Shown here: positions 14,774 to 23,639 of the stretch, piece by piece
Position numbering within the stretch: position 1 is the stretch's first letter
How the letters are laid out: every line of letters begins with the position of its first letter
DNA from: an uncultured Eubacteriales bacterium
Lineage (GTDB): Bacteria; Bacillota; Clostridia; Christensenellales; Borkfalkiaceae
NCBI GenBank assembly: GCA_900540805.1
Contig: UQHL01000001.1
Coordinates: 383,107 to 447,106 of the forward strand
DNA: 64,000 nt
Reading direction: 5' to 3'
Made by a program: the position numbers and the translations under genes
The notes under the pieces: model-generated
Told to the model about the DNA's origin: nothing
The model's input: the letters and a program-made list of their open reading frames with translations, nothing else
Databases searched by the model: none

Positions 14774-16324
14774 ATGATTTATGCCTTAAACGTAAACTCT
14801 GCCACGGAGAGGGTGGAACGTTACTGGGAAATGTGCGTCGGAAGCTGCCATGCGGCTACGGCCCTGCGCGAAGATTACCGGCGGCAATTGACCCGCTGCG
14901 CGCGCGAGCTCGGATTTCGCTATGTGCGCTTTCACGGTATCTTTGACGACGATATGAGCGTGATGAAAAAGTCCCCCTACCTCGGCACCTATAAGCTTTC
15001 CTTTTCCAATATAGATAACATCTTCGACTTTCTGCTGGAAATCGGAATGAAGCCGTTTGTGGAGCTGAGCTTTCTTCCTTCCTGTCTGAAATCGGGCGAA
15101 CAGACGATTTTTCATTACAAGGGAGTGACGACCCCGCCCAACGACCCCGAAGCCTGGGTATGGCTGATAAAATCCTTTCTCTCTCATCTGATTGAAAGAT
15201 ACGGCCGAAGCGAAGTGCGCAGATGGTATTTCGAGGTTTGGAACGAGCCGAATCTCGGCGGGGAGGGAGGGCTGAAAAACGGCGGCTTCTGGAGCGGCAC
15301 GATGGCGGATTACTACGAGCTGTACGCGATGACCGCACGGGCGATCAAAGAGGCGGACGAGGCGTTCCGCGTCGGCGGTCCCGCCACCAGCAACAACGCC
15401 TATATCTGCGAAATGCGCGAATACTGCGAAAAAAACGACGTTCCCCTCGATTTCATTTCCACGCATCATTACCCCACGGACGTGGTGCTCGGCTACGGCG
15501 TGGAAAACAGCCGCAACTTTTTCAAAGAATTTTCCGAGCTGGACAAAACCGATAAAGCCGCCGTCAATGCGCTGGCAAACGAATTTGTCACCTTTCGCAA
15601 AAACATCTGGAAAGACGTCAACAGAGGCGTTTTGACGGAAATGGCCAAGCGCGCCAGAAAGGAAGCGGGAAATCTTCCCCTCTTTTACACCGAATGGAGC
15701 AGCCTTGCCGGACTGCCTTCCGACGGCAGTTTCGGCGCGTCCTTTATCGCCAAGACGATCCCCGACAATATGGGGCTGGCGGACGCCTATTCCTATTGGA
15801 CCTTTTCGGATATCCTCGAAGAGGACGGCTTCCCCTCCGCCGCCTTCCACGGCGGCTATGGCCTGCTCACGCTGCAAAACGTGGCCAAAGCGCCCTATCG
15901 CGCCTTTCAGCTCCTTCACCGCCTGGGAGAAGAGAGATATCAAAAGAAATTCGCTTGGGAAACGTTGGACATTTATGCGTTCCGCGACCGTTCCAACAAC
16001 ACCGTCCAGCTTCTCTGCGTCAATCATCAATCGCTGCTGCACGACGTTTCCGTCCGGACGGCAGAGATAGAGCTCGAGGGGGAAAAGTTTGCCGGGTGTT
16101 CCCCCGAAATCGTACGGATAGACGACGAACACGCCAACGCGATAAAGGAATGGGAGCGTATCGGCTGCCCGGAATACGTCACGCAGGCGCAGGTATCGGC
16201 GCTTCAATCCGCCTCGGAATTGAAAAACGAATTTCTCGTCGCGGATCGGGAGGGGGAAAAGCTTAAGCTTCATTTCGACGTTCCTCCCATGGGCGTGGCG
16301 CTCGTCACGGTTTATCTCAAATAA
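14774..16324 (+). CDS. Glycoside hydrolase family 39 beta-xylosidase-like enzyme
   Basis: A 516-residue cytosolic enzyme with no signal peptide. It is expected to release xylose or a related sugar from imported xylo-oligosaccharides. The GH39 retaining pair is visible: acid/base Glu158 in FEVWNEPNL and nucleophile Glu307 in FYTEWSS. Other family marks are VRFHGIFDDD, KPFVELSFLP and FISTHHYP. The C-terminal ~130 residues are a beta-sandwich. Length is normal for the family. It leads an operon with the DUF4091 gene (16 bp gap) and an esterase. AGGAG lies 11 bases before the ATG. The exact substrate is unproven; alpha-iduronidase-type activity is the alternative within the family. Confidence 0.88.
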   Translation: MIYALNVNSATERVERYWEMCVGSCHAATALREDYRRQLTRCARELGFRYVRFHGIFDDDMSVMKKSPYLGTYKLSFSNIDNIFDFLLEIGMKPFVELSFLPSCLKSGEQTIFHYKGVTTPPNDPEAWVWLIKSFLSHLIERYGRSEVRRWYFEVWNEPNLGGEGGLKNGGFWSGTMADYYELYAMTARAIKEADEAFRVGGPATSNNAYICEMREYCEKNDVPLDFISTHHYPTDVVLGYGVENSRNFFKEFSELDKTDKAAVNALANEFVTFRKNIWKDVNRGVLTEMAKRARKEAGNLPLFYTEWSSLAGLPSDGSFGASFIAKTIPDNMGLADAYSYWTFSDILEEDGFPSAAFHGGYGLLTLQNVAKAPYRAFQLLHRLGEERYQKKFAWETLDIYAFRDRSNNTVQLLCVNHQSLLHDVSVRTAEIELEGEKFAGCSPEIVRIDDEHANAIKEWERIGCPEYVTQAQVSALQSASELKNEFLVADREGEKLKLHFDVPPMGVALVTVYLK

Positions 16325-16340
16325 GCGGAGGAATATAGCA

Positions 16341-18044
16341 ATGAAAGGAAACATCGCAATTGCAGACGAGCTGTATAAGGCGAGCGCCATCTCCGAAGCC
16401 CCGAAGGAAATAACGGAGATTTTTTGCGCGCGAAACGACCGCGCGTCCTTCCAGATTTTTCTCGACGCGGAGCACGAGGCCTGCCGCGTCAATACGGGAA
16501 GCGCGCCCGCCCTCGGCATGCACGTTTCCCGCCCCGTCTATCGGGTGCGGGTGACGGCCCCTTTCGAGGTACGCTTATATGTCGAAAAATATCTGCCGGA
16601 CGCCCACGGGGTTCCCTTTGCCGAAATTCTCGACGACGCGCCCAACGGGGATTTCGACGGAAACGTCCCCCCCGCGGTCTGGGCGGATATACTCGTCCCC
16701 GCGGACGCGAAGGCGGGCCGTTACAGCGTAACGATCGACGCCTACGTTTGCGTCGGAGCGACAAACGAACGCCTCGCCGCGCATCGGGAGCTGACGCTGG
16801 AAGTCTATCCCTGTGCGCTGCCCTCGCCGCGCGATTATACAATCTATCTCGATCTCTGGCAGCATAATTCCAACCTGGCAAGATATTACGGAACGGAGCT
16901 TTGGAGCGACGAACACTTTGCCGTCATGGAAAAAGCCGTAAAAACATTGGCGGAGCTGGGACAGAAGTCGGTGACGGTGCTTCTGGGCGACTGTCCCTGG
17001 CGGGGCTGGGGCTGTTACCTTATGCAAAGCACCCCCGCGGAGCTGTACGAATATTCTATGGCCCGCGTCGTCAAAAAGACAAACGGAAATTTTTCGTATG
17101 ATTTCAGCGCCGTCGAACGCTACGTAAACTTATGTGAAAAATACGGCATGACGGGCGATATCTCCGTGTATGGATTGCTCGGCATATGGAAAATGCCCTA
17201 TTTCCCCGCCGCGCAGGTTCAGCATGCCGAACAGGTGCTGATCCGCTACCTCGACGAAACGGACGGGGCGTATCGCTATATCGAAAAGGAAAACGACCTC
17301 GCCGCTTACCTGGCGGCCGCATTTAACTTTTTCAAAACAAAGGGTTGGTTTGAAAAAACGCTGATCAGCGGCGACGAACCGTCGGATATGACCGCCTATC
17401 GCAAGAGCATGGAGTTTATTAAAAATATAGAGCCCAACGCGAAATTCAAGCTTGCGCTCGACCATGCCTCCGTTATCGAGGAATTTGCGGACAGCCTGAA
17501 CTGCTGTGCGGCGTCTTTTCCCTGTACCTGCAAGCAGCGCGATTTTCTCTTAAGCTTCAAAGGCGAACGACGGAAACTGCTCTTTTACGTATGCAATATT
17601 CCCGATCATCCCAACACGGTTTTGAAAAGCCGGCTTCTGGAAGCGGAGCTGCTCGGCGTCCTCGCGTATAAATTAAATTTCGACGGTTTTCTCCGTTGGG
17701 CGCATTACTGTTGGACGAAAGCCCCGCTCGAAAACATTTCCTACAATACCCTTTCCCTGCCGTCGGGCGACGTGTGTTTCGTCTATCCCAACCGCCGCGG
17801 CGGATTTCTGCTTTCCCTCCGTTATAAAGCGCTGCAACGGGGAATACAGCATTTCGAGCTGTTGAAACGGGTGCCCGAACAAACCGCCTGCAGGTTAGCC
17901 GAAGCCGTCCTTTTGCGGGAGGATTTTTCCGATTATATGCTCGACGACAGACATGCCTCGCAGGGGATCTATTCCGAAGATCCGACGCGCTATGAGGAGC
18001 TTAGGCGGGCCTTGCTGGCCGCGTTTTCGGAGGTCGCCGTATGA
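16341..18044 (+). CDS. DUF4091 / GH123-like putative glycoside hydrolase
   Basis: A 567-residue protein with no signal peptide. The N-terminal ~170 residues look like the beta-sandwich that precedes DUF4091 barrels (ADILVPADAKAGRYSVTI, then LEVYPCALPSPRDYTIYLDLWQHNSNLARYYG). The remainder has the DUF4091 barrel layout: WSDEHFAVMEKAVKTLAELG, a GLLGIW strand, SGDEPSDM, and a C-terminal FLRWAHYCW-type segment. DUF4091 is related to GH123 hexosaminidases, in which an acidic pair acts on N-acetyl sugars; here the D-E in SGDEPSD is the best active-site candidate. Its stop overlaps the next start (ATGA), so it is co-translated with the esterase. Specific substrate unknown. Confidence 0.75.
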   Translation: MKGNIAIADELYKASAISEAPKEITEIFCARNDRASFQIFLDAEHEACRVNTGSAPALGMHVSRPVYRVRVTAPFEVRLYVEKYLPDAHGVPFAEILDDAPNGDFDGNVPPAVWADILVPADAKAGRYSVTIDAYVCVGATNERLAAHRELTLEVYPCALPSPRDYTIYLDLWQHNSNLARYYGTELWSDEHFAVMEKAVKTLAELGQKSVTVLLGDCPWRGWGCYLMQSTPAELYEYSMARVVKKTNGNFSYDFSAVERYVNLCEKYGMTGDISVYGLLGIWKMPYFPAAQVQHAEQVLIRYLDETDGAYRYIEKENDLAAYLAAAFNFFKTKGWFEKTLISGDEPSDMTAYRKSMEFIKNIEPNAKFKLALDHASVIEEFADSLNCCAASFPCTCKQRDFLLSFKGERRKLLFYVCNIPDHPNTVLKSRLLEAELLGVLAYKLNFDGFLRWAHYCWTKAPLENISYNTLSLPSGDVCFVYPNRRGGFLLSLRYKALQRGIQHFELLKRVPEQTACRLAEAVLLREDFSDYMLDDRHASQGIYSEDPTRYEELRRALLAAFSEVAV

Positions 18045-19051
18045 CGCCCCCCGTGATAGCGCTGATCGTCGCAGGCGGCTTTCTCCTCCTCGTTTTCTCT
18101 TTCGCGCTGGGCGTATATTTACGGCTCCCTCACGTGATAGCGAAAAAAATGCAGGGGAGCTTTGAATCGTCCGAGCTCAAAAAGCCGGACAATTATACGC
18201 TCTATCGGGACAGGGTTAAAAAAATCCCCGATCTGGCGTATCCTTCCGCGCTGCCGAACAACCGTCTCGACCTCTATCTTCCCGCGCAGGCGGAAGCGGC
18301 TCCCCTGCCGCTGCTGCTCTGGATTCACGGCGGCGGCTTTGTCGCGGGAGTGAAAGAGGGTACGGAAATTTTGATGACCATGATCTGCGCAAAAGGATTT
18401 GCCGTGGCCTCTATGGATTACGCCCTGGCTCCCGGGCAAAAATTTCCCTCCGCGCTCCGACAGATCGGCGAAGCCGTAAAGTATCTTCAAACGCTTGCAG
18501 ACGAATATCCTCACATCGATCCCGCCCGCCTGTTTCTGGGCGGCGACTCGGCCGGTGGCCATTACTGCGCGCAATACGCCGCGATCCTCACCGATAAAAC
18601 GTATGCCGCAAATTTCCCCTCCCTGCCCCTTACGGCGTCCGAAAAGATAAAAGGGATCGTCCTTTGCAGCGCCCCTCTCGATATTTCCGCCATGCTTCCG
18701 TCGGTAAACTTCAAATTGAAATTGCTCTCGAAGGTATTTTTCAACGGTTACTACGGGTTCTCACCCAAAAAGAAGAAGCGCGGAAAAACGCTTTCCCGCC
18801 TCTGCGACCATGTCGGACCGCAATTTCCGCCTACATTCCTTACCGACGGCAATACCTATTCCTTTGAAAGTCAAAACCGAAGCTTCGGAAATGGTTTGAG
18901 GAAAAACAGCGTGCCCGTAAAAGAGTTGTATTTCGATAAAGCTTCCTTCGGGACGGTCAATCACGATTATTTGTTTGAGTTGGATTCGGCCACAGCCCAA
19001 ACGGGTTATCAATCCGTCATCGAGTTTTTGGAACAGTACGCCAGCCGCTAA
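18041..19051 (+). CDS. Membrane-anchored alpha/beta-hydrolase esterase
   Basis: 336 residues. An N-terminal hydrophobic helix (about residues 5-25) suggests membrane anchoring. The hormone-sensitive-lipase type core shows the oxyanion motif HGGGF, the nucleophile elbow GGDSAGGHY, and a late His within VNHDYLF. It probably removes acetyl or similar esters from hemicellulose fragments, in keeping with the GH39 and DUF4091 genes it is coupled to by an ATGA overlap. A terminator follows. Substrate is inferred from context only; a general carboxylesterase is possible. Confidence 0.85.
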   Translation: MTPPVIALIVAGGFLLLVFSFALGVYLRLPHVIAKKMQGSFESSELKKPDNYTLYRDRVKKIPDLAYPSALPNNRLDLYLPAQAEAAPLPLLLWIHGGGFVAGVKEGTEILMTMICAKGFAVASMDYALAPGQKFPSALRQIGEAVKYLQTLADEYPHIDPARLFLGGDSAGGHYCAQYAAILTDKTYAANFPSLPLTASEKIKGIVLCSAPLDISAMLPSVNFKLKLLSKVFFNGYYGFSPKKKKRGKTLSRLCDHVGPQFPPTFLTDGNTYSFESQNRSFGNGLRKNSVPVKELYFDKASFGTVNHDYLFELDSATAQTGYQSVIEFLEQYASR

Positions 19052-19127
19052 GGCTTGCCGTTGATTGAGACGGCTTCGTTCGTTAAAGAGACGCGCCGAC
19101 GACGAGTGAGAGAACGTCCGGCAGACA

Positions 19128-19165
19128 AAGCTCCCCCCGAAAAAGTTCGGGGGGAGCTTCTTATT
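19128..19165. terminator. Bidirectional terminator between the two converging hemicellulose operons
   Basis: A 14-bp perfect stem (AAGCTCCCCCCGAA) with a four-base loop, lying between two convergent stop codons. The T tail is modest on both strands. Confidence 0.75.
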
Positions 19166-19169
19166 TGTT

Positions 19170-20033
19170 TCAAAGGGAGAAGATATCGGATAAAAACGCA
19201 ACGCTTTCCTGCATCCAGACGGAGAACGCCGCCGTAGATTTTTTCAGATGCGCCAGAACTTTAGGATTTTTTATCAAGGCCCGCGCCTCCTCCGACATTT
19301 TCGCGGGATCGGGCCGCACCGCCGCGGTAGCCAAGCTCATGCCGTGCGGGCCGTTTTTGAAGATGCGCGTTTCAAACGGGATATTGTGTTCCGCCAAAGC
19401 CGAAGCAAAGAGCAGCGTATTCATCACGGGCACGCACGTATCCTCCGAGGTATGGCAAAGATACGCGGGCGGCGTATGCGGCCCCACGTAACGATGTACG
19501 TTCAAAAGCTCCGTCTCCGCTTCGGGAAGCCCTCGCCCGTGTACCGCTTTGATCCCCGGATAGGAGTATTTTTCCGCCGTGATACAGGGATAAATAAGCA
19601 CCAGGGCGTTGGGCTTCGCCTCGTCGGCTGATACGCCCGCCGCGCGCAAAAGCGATTCCCTGCTCCAATGCACGCCCACGCTCGCCGCAAGGTGTCCGCC
19701 CGCCGAAAAGCCGACGAGGGCGATTTTTTCTTTATCGACAAACCATTCTTCCGCACGGGCGCGGACGACCGCCGTCGCCCGCAGCACCTCCGTTTCGGGG
19801 ACGGGAAAAACGCCCTTTTCCTTCACCGAGTATTCCAGCGTGAACGCCTGGAAGCCCTTGGCGGAATATTCCAGCGCCACAGGTTCGTTTTCGGGATTGG
19901 AAACAAATTCGTATCCTCCGCCGGGGAGAATCAGCACGGCCGGACGGCGATCGGCGTTTTTGATTTCGGGCGCATTCTTCTGGATATACGCCGTAAGGGT
20001 CGCCTCCCCTATTTTCAAAGTTTCTATTTTCAT
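19170..20033 (-). CDS. Acetylxylan-esterase-like alpha/beta hydrolase
   Basis: A 287-residue cytosolic hydrolase of the type often annotated xylan or acetyl esterase. It shows LILPGGGYEFVS (oxyanion), the nucleophile elbow GFSAGGHLAASV, an acid in HTSEDTCVPV, and the catalytic His in NGPHGMSLA. This HTSEDxxVP...FxxGxHG arrangement is characteristic of BD-FAE/axe2-like deacetylases. It is the last gene of the GH3-transporter operon (21 bp after the permease), consistent with deacetylation of imported oligosaccharides. It is not closely similar to the other esterase of this locus. Confidence 0.87.
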   Translation of the reverse strand: MKIETLKIGEATLTAYIQKNAPEIKNADRRPAVLILPGGGYEFVSNPENEPVALEYSAKGFQAFTLEYSVKEKGVFPVPETEVLRATAVVRARAEEWFVDKEKIALVGFSAGGHLAASVGVHWSRESLLRAAGVSADEAKPNALVLIYPCITAEKYSYPGIKAVHGRGLPEAETELLNVHRYVGPHTPPAYLCHTSEDTCVPVMNTLLFASALAEHNIPFETRIFKNGPHGMSLATAAVRPDPAKMSEEARALIKNPKVLAHLKKSTAAFSVWMQESVAFLSDIFSL

Positions 20034-20054
20034 AATTTTTATACCTTATCGCCC

Positions 20055-20942
20055 TCAGCCCTTGACGCCGCCGATGATGATTCCTTTTTCAAAATATTTT
20101 TGCATAAACGGATACAAAATGATGAGCGGCAGGGAGCCGACGACTACCATGACCACCCGCAGAGACGCGAGATAAAACGTAATCGGATAACCGGACGGAG
20201 ACACCACGCCCTCCGTGCTGTTGGAAATAAGTATATCGCGCATAATCAACTGCAACGGATAGAGATCCTTATGCGACGCGCTGATAAACATGGAGGCGTT
20301 GACCCAGGAATTCCAGTGTCCGATGGCGTTGAACAAAATGACCGTCGCCATAAACGACGTCGTAAGCGGAATCATGATCTGCCAAAGAATCCTCACGTGC
20401 CCCGCGCCGTCGATCTGCGCCGCTTCGCCGATGGCGTCGTTGATCGATTCCATGCCGTTTTTGAGCATGATAATCGACATGGCGTTGCAGCAAGCGGGAA
20501 TGATCATGGCGCCCATGGTATTGGTGAGATTGAGCGTCCTGACCACCAGATAGAGGGGGATAACCCCGCCGTTAAAGAGCATCGTCACAATGATAAATAC
20601 CGTCAGGGCGCGCTTAAACATGAGGTTTTTTCTCGACAGGACATAGGCCGCCAACAGATCGAGCACAAGGCCGAGCGTCGTCGCGCTGACCGTATAGACA
20701 ACCGTGTTGAAATAGCTGCGCCACAGGTTATGATAGGAAAAAAGAAGCTTATACCCCTCGAAAGAGAACTTCAGAGGCTTAAATAGAAACCCTTCGTATA
20801 TCGCCAATTGAATGGGATCGGACAAGGAAGCCATAATCACGTGCCACATGGGCAGGATACACAGAAGGGCAAACCCCGCCGTCAAAACGTACGCGGCTAT
20901 TTTTGCGGCGATATCGGAAGGAGCTTTTTTGATGACTGCCAT
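20055..20942 (-). CDS. lplC: Carbohydrate ABC transporter permease, LplC type
   Basis: A 295-residue inner-membrane permease with six predicted spans. The cytoplasmic EAA loop reads EAAQIDGAGHVRILWQIMIPL, which contacts the ATPase. The C-terminal segment YPLQLIMRDIL and ending KGIIIGGVKG are typical of the LplC/YtcP branch of the MalG family. It pairs with the LplB-type permease 11 bp upstream. No ATPase gene is in the locus, so a shared MsmK-like ATPase encoded elsewhere is expected. Confidence 0.92.
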   Translation of the reverse strand: MAVIKKAPSDIAAKIAAYVLTAGFALLCILPMWHVIMASLSDPIQLAIYEGFLFKPLKFSFEGYKLLFSYHNLWRSYFNTVVYTVSATTLGLVLDLLAAYVLSRKNLMFKRALTVFIIVTMLFNGGVIPLYLVVRTLNLTNTMGAMIIPACCNAMSIIMLKNGMESINDAIGEAAQIDGAGHVRILWQIMIPLTTSFMATVILFNAIGHWNSWVNASMFISASHKDLYPLQLIMRDILISNSTEGVVSPSGYPITFYLASLRVVMVVVGSLPLIILYPFMQKYFEKGIIIGGVKG

Positions 20943-20953
20943 TACACCGCCTC

Positions 20954-21955
20954 CTAAAACAGATTATTGCCGCCGAACCTTCGGGACAATTCGTTGCAGC
21001 CGAGGAGAAGGACAAACCCGACGACGGAATTGAACAAGCTGATCGCCGTCGTATAGCTGATACGCCCCTGCTCGATACCGATACGATAGACGTAGGTGGA
21101 AAGAATATCCCCCACTTCGTAGGTCGGAATGGAATAAAGCAAGTGGATTTTTTCAAAATTATAATTGAGTATGCCCGCCACTTTCAAAAGCAGGAAAATC
21201 ATGATCGTGGACATAATGGAAGGGAGGGTGATTTTGAAAAGCCGTGCCGCTTTTCCCGCGCCGTCGATATCCGCCGCCTCGTACAGCGTGGTATCGATCG
21301 AACACAGGGAAGCTATATAAATGATACTCCCGTAGCCCGTTCCCTGCCAGATGTTGGAAAAGATGACGATCCAGCGGAAAAACCGCGTATCCCCGAGGAT
21401 TCCCGCCCCCGCTCCGACAAGCCCCAGCTTTTGAAAGACAACGCCGAAAATACCGTTGGCGGAAGTAAAATCCCGGATAATGCCGCATACGACGACCATG
21501 GAAATAAAGTAGGGCATATACACCAACGTCTGCGTCACCCGACGATATTTCTTCCCCTGAATGGAATGCAGCAAAAGCGCCAGTATAATGGGCGCGGGAA
21601 ACACAAACAAAATGTCCATAAAGCTGAACATCAACGTATTTCTGAGCAGCCGCCCGAAGTAGGGATCGGAGAAAAAGAGCCTGAAGTGATACAGGGCGTC
21701 CGTTTCGCCTTGAAGGTTGCTCGCCCAGGGGCTGCCGAAAATCCCCTGCGTCGGCTTATAATCCTTGAAAGCGGCGATTAACCCCACCATCGGAAAATAG
21801 GAAAAAATCACAAAGAACACGACGACGGGTAAAATCATGAGATACAGCGCATAATTTCTTTTTGCTTCCGTCTTTAAGCGCGTGCCCGCCCCCCGCTTCG
21901 GGGGGCGGGACGGATTGAGCAATCCGTCCGCCGTGCCGATTTTAGTTTCTTGCAT
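20954..21955 (-). CDS. lplB: Carbohydrate ABC transporter permease, LplB type
   Basis: A 333-residue permease with six predicted spans and a cytoplasmic N-terminus (KTEAKRNYALYLMILPVVVFFVIFSYFPM). The EAA loop is EAADIDGAGKAARLFKITLPSIM. The GLIAAFKDYKPTQGIFGSPW motif and ending CNELSRRFGGNNLF are typical of the LplB/YtcP branch. It forms the channel heterodimer with the LplC-type protein. It lies 22 bp after the binding-protein gene in one operon. Confidence 0.92.
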   Translation of the reverse strand: MQETKIGTADGLLNPSRPPKRGAGTRLKTEAKRNYALYLMILPVVVFFVIFSYFPMVGLIAAFKDYKPTQGIFGSPWASNLQGETDALYHFRLFFSDPYFGRLLRNTLMFSFMDILFVFPAPIILALLLHSIQGKKYRRVTQTLVYMPYFISMVVVCGIIRDFTSANGIFGVVFQKLGLVGAGAGILGDTRFFRWIVIFSNIWQGTGYGSIIYIASLCSIDTTLYEAADIDGAGKAARLFKITLPSIMSTIMIFLLLKVAGILNYNFEKIHLLYSIPTYEVGDILSTYVYRIGIEQGRISYTTAISLFNSVVGFVLLLGCNELSRRFGGNNLF

Positions 21956-21977
21956 TTTCGCACCCCCCTGCGGGATT

Positions 21978-23618
21978 TTATCTCGCTTTATATCTCAGAT
22001 ATGCCGCCTGATAGACCTTGACGAGATCCTCTACGTGATACGTGGTTTTCATTTGCTGTACAAATTGCTCGAAGCTCGGCAAATCTTTTTTGCCGATGAT
22101 ATAATTGACGGTAAACTCGTCCTTATATTTCTTCGCGTTCACCTCGTACGCCTCCGCCGTGCGGCCCTCCGTCTCCGTCAGCGTCAAGGTGGGAAGCACG
22201 TACGAGTTGTCGCAATTCCACACCTCCTCCATGGCGCTGCGTTCCTCGGCCGTAACTACCTGCAATTCCCGCTTCCAATCGTACTTGAACATGAAATTTA
22301 AGGCGACGTAGGTATTGATCGCGTCGGCGAAGCTCAATTTTTCGTTTTTGGTGATTTTTTCGGTAAACGTGGGCTGGCCGTCCACCATGGTATAGGTATC
22401 TCCCTCTACGCCGTAGTTCATCAGCATCATGCCTTCGTCGGAAAAGAGGTAGTCGAACCATTTCATGATCGCCTTTGCCTTTTCTTCACTCTTCACTTTG
22501 TTTGTGAGTACCGCATAGGCGGACGATTTTTCCGTATAGCGGATATGCAGGGTATCGCCTGCGTTCTGTTTGGGCGCCGCAACCGGACGAAGATTATACT
22601 GCGGACGGCCGATCTGCGCATAGACGGGAGCCATCGCCTTCATGATATCCTCATAAGTATGGATATACGTATAGATCATGGGGAACGCCGCGTACTGAGC
22701 GGGAGTGAATTTTCCTTCGGAAAAATTATCCATTGCGGGAGCCTGCGGCATTTGCGATTCGGTACCGGAATTGTTGGTATAAAAGTTTTGATCGATCAGC
22801 CCTTTGGCATACCAATCCTTCATTTTATCCAGATATTGTTTATATTCGGGCTGCATCGCGCCGTAGGCGACTTCCGTGCCCCCTTTGAGATAGAGCTCGG
22901 AGGAAACCTGATAGCCGGCATTGAGAGATCCGACCATATCTACGCCCGTATAATAAAGGAACAGAGGGGCCTTACCGCCGTTGAGATTGTTTTTTACATA
23001 CGTGAGATAGCTTTCCCAATCGTCGTAGGTGACGAGGTCCTTCAATTCCGCGTCTTTCTGGATGATTCCGCTCGCTTCCTGGTACATTCTCAGCCAATCC
23101 TCGCGCACGACAAACCCGTACCAGGGCCCCTGTTCGGTCGTCGGAACGCTGTAGATGCCGATACGCTTCCCGCTGTCCGTCTTCGTAAATTTCTGGACGC
23201 TGGTATAGCTTTCGCTTATGGCGGACAGATAGTTGGGCATACACTCGTCCATGTAGGGAGACATATCCCAAAGCACGCCGTCGGAAACGCCCTTTTCCAC
23301 GCCGCCGGGATACCCCGCGCCCACCTGAACGTCGCTGATCATCATGACGTCGTATTCCGCATAGTCGCCCGTCCACATCTGCTGAATGTCGCTGTAAACG
23401 CCGTGTACGTAATTGACCTTCATCCCCGTGATTTCTTCCAGCTTCTTATAGACGGGGAGCTGATTATAGCTCGTATATCCGTCGGGAACTTCACAGGGGA
23501 CGAACATCGTGAAGGAGTTGAGATCCTCCTCCGCATCTTTGCCGCAGCTTGAAACGGTTGCGGCCATGCCCAGGGCAAAAACCGCGCACAACGCAACGCT
23601 GATAAGTCTTTTTTTCAT
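21978..23618 (-). CDS. lplA: Extracellular solute-binding lipoprotein, LplA type
   Basis: A 546-residue substrate-binding protein. The signal peptide ends in lipobox VSSC with Cys25, so it is lipid-anchored outside the membrane. The architecture (N-terminal FVPCEVPDG..., LEEITGMKVNY, DVMMISD, later YGVEGDTY and FNFAYE-like repeats) fits family 1/LplA binding proteins for oligosaccharides in Firmicutes. AGGAGG is upstream of the ATG. It sits between GH3 and the two permeases, so xylo- or gluco-oligosaccharide import is likely. The ligand is not proven. Confidence 0.92.
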   Translation of the reverse strand: MKKRLISVALCAVFALGMAATVSSCGKDAEEDLNSFTMFVPCEVPDGYTSYNQLPVYKKLEEITGMKVNYVHGVYSDIQQMWTGDYAEYDVMMISDVQVGAGYPGGVEKGVSDGVLWDMSPYMDECMPNYLSAISESYTSVQKFTKTDSGKRIGIYSVPTTEQGPWYGFVVREDWLRMYQEASGIIQKDAELKDLVTYDDWESYLTYVKNNLNGGKAPLFLYYTGVDMVGSLNAGYQVSSELYLKGGTEVAYGAMQPEYKQYLDKMKDWYAKGLIDQNFYTNNSGTESQMPQAPAMDNFSEGKFTPAQYAAFPMIYTYIHTYEDIMKAMAPVYAQIGRPQYNLRPVAAPKQNAGDTLHIRYTEKSSAYAVLTNKVKSEEKAKAIMKWFDYLFSDEGMMLMNYGVEGDTYTMVDGQPTFTEKITKNEKLSFADAINTYVALNFMFKYDWKRELQVVTAEERSAMEEVWNCDNSYVLPTLTLTETEGRTAEAYEVNAKKYKDEFTVNYIIGKKDLPSFEQFVQQMKTTYHVEDLVKVYQAAYLRYKAR

Positions 23619-23639
23619 CTTTTTTCCTCCGAAAAATTT

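Noticed and set aside
14786..16519. 577-codon frame antisense to the GH39 gene
   Set aside because: The plus-strand gene has both catalytic glutamates and operon context; the antisense product resembles nothing.
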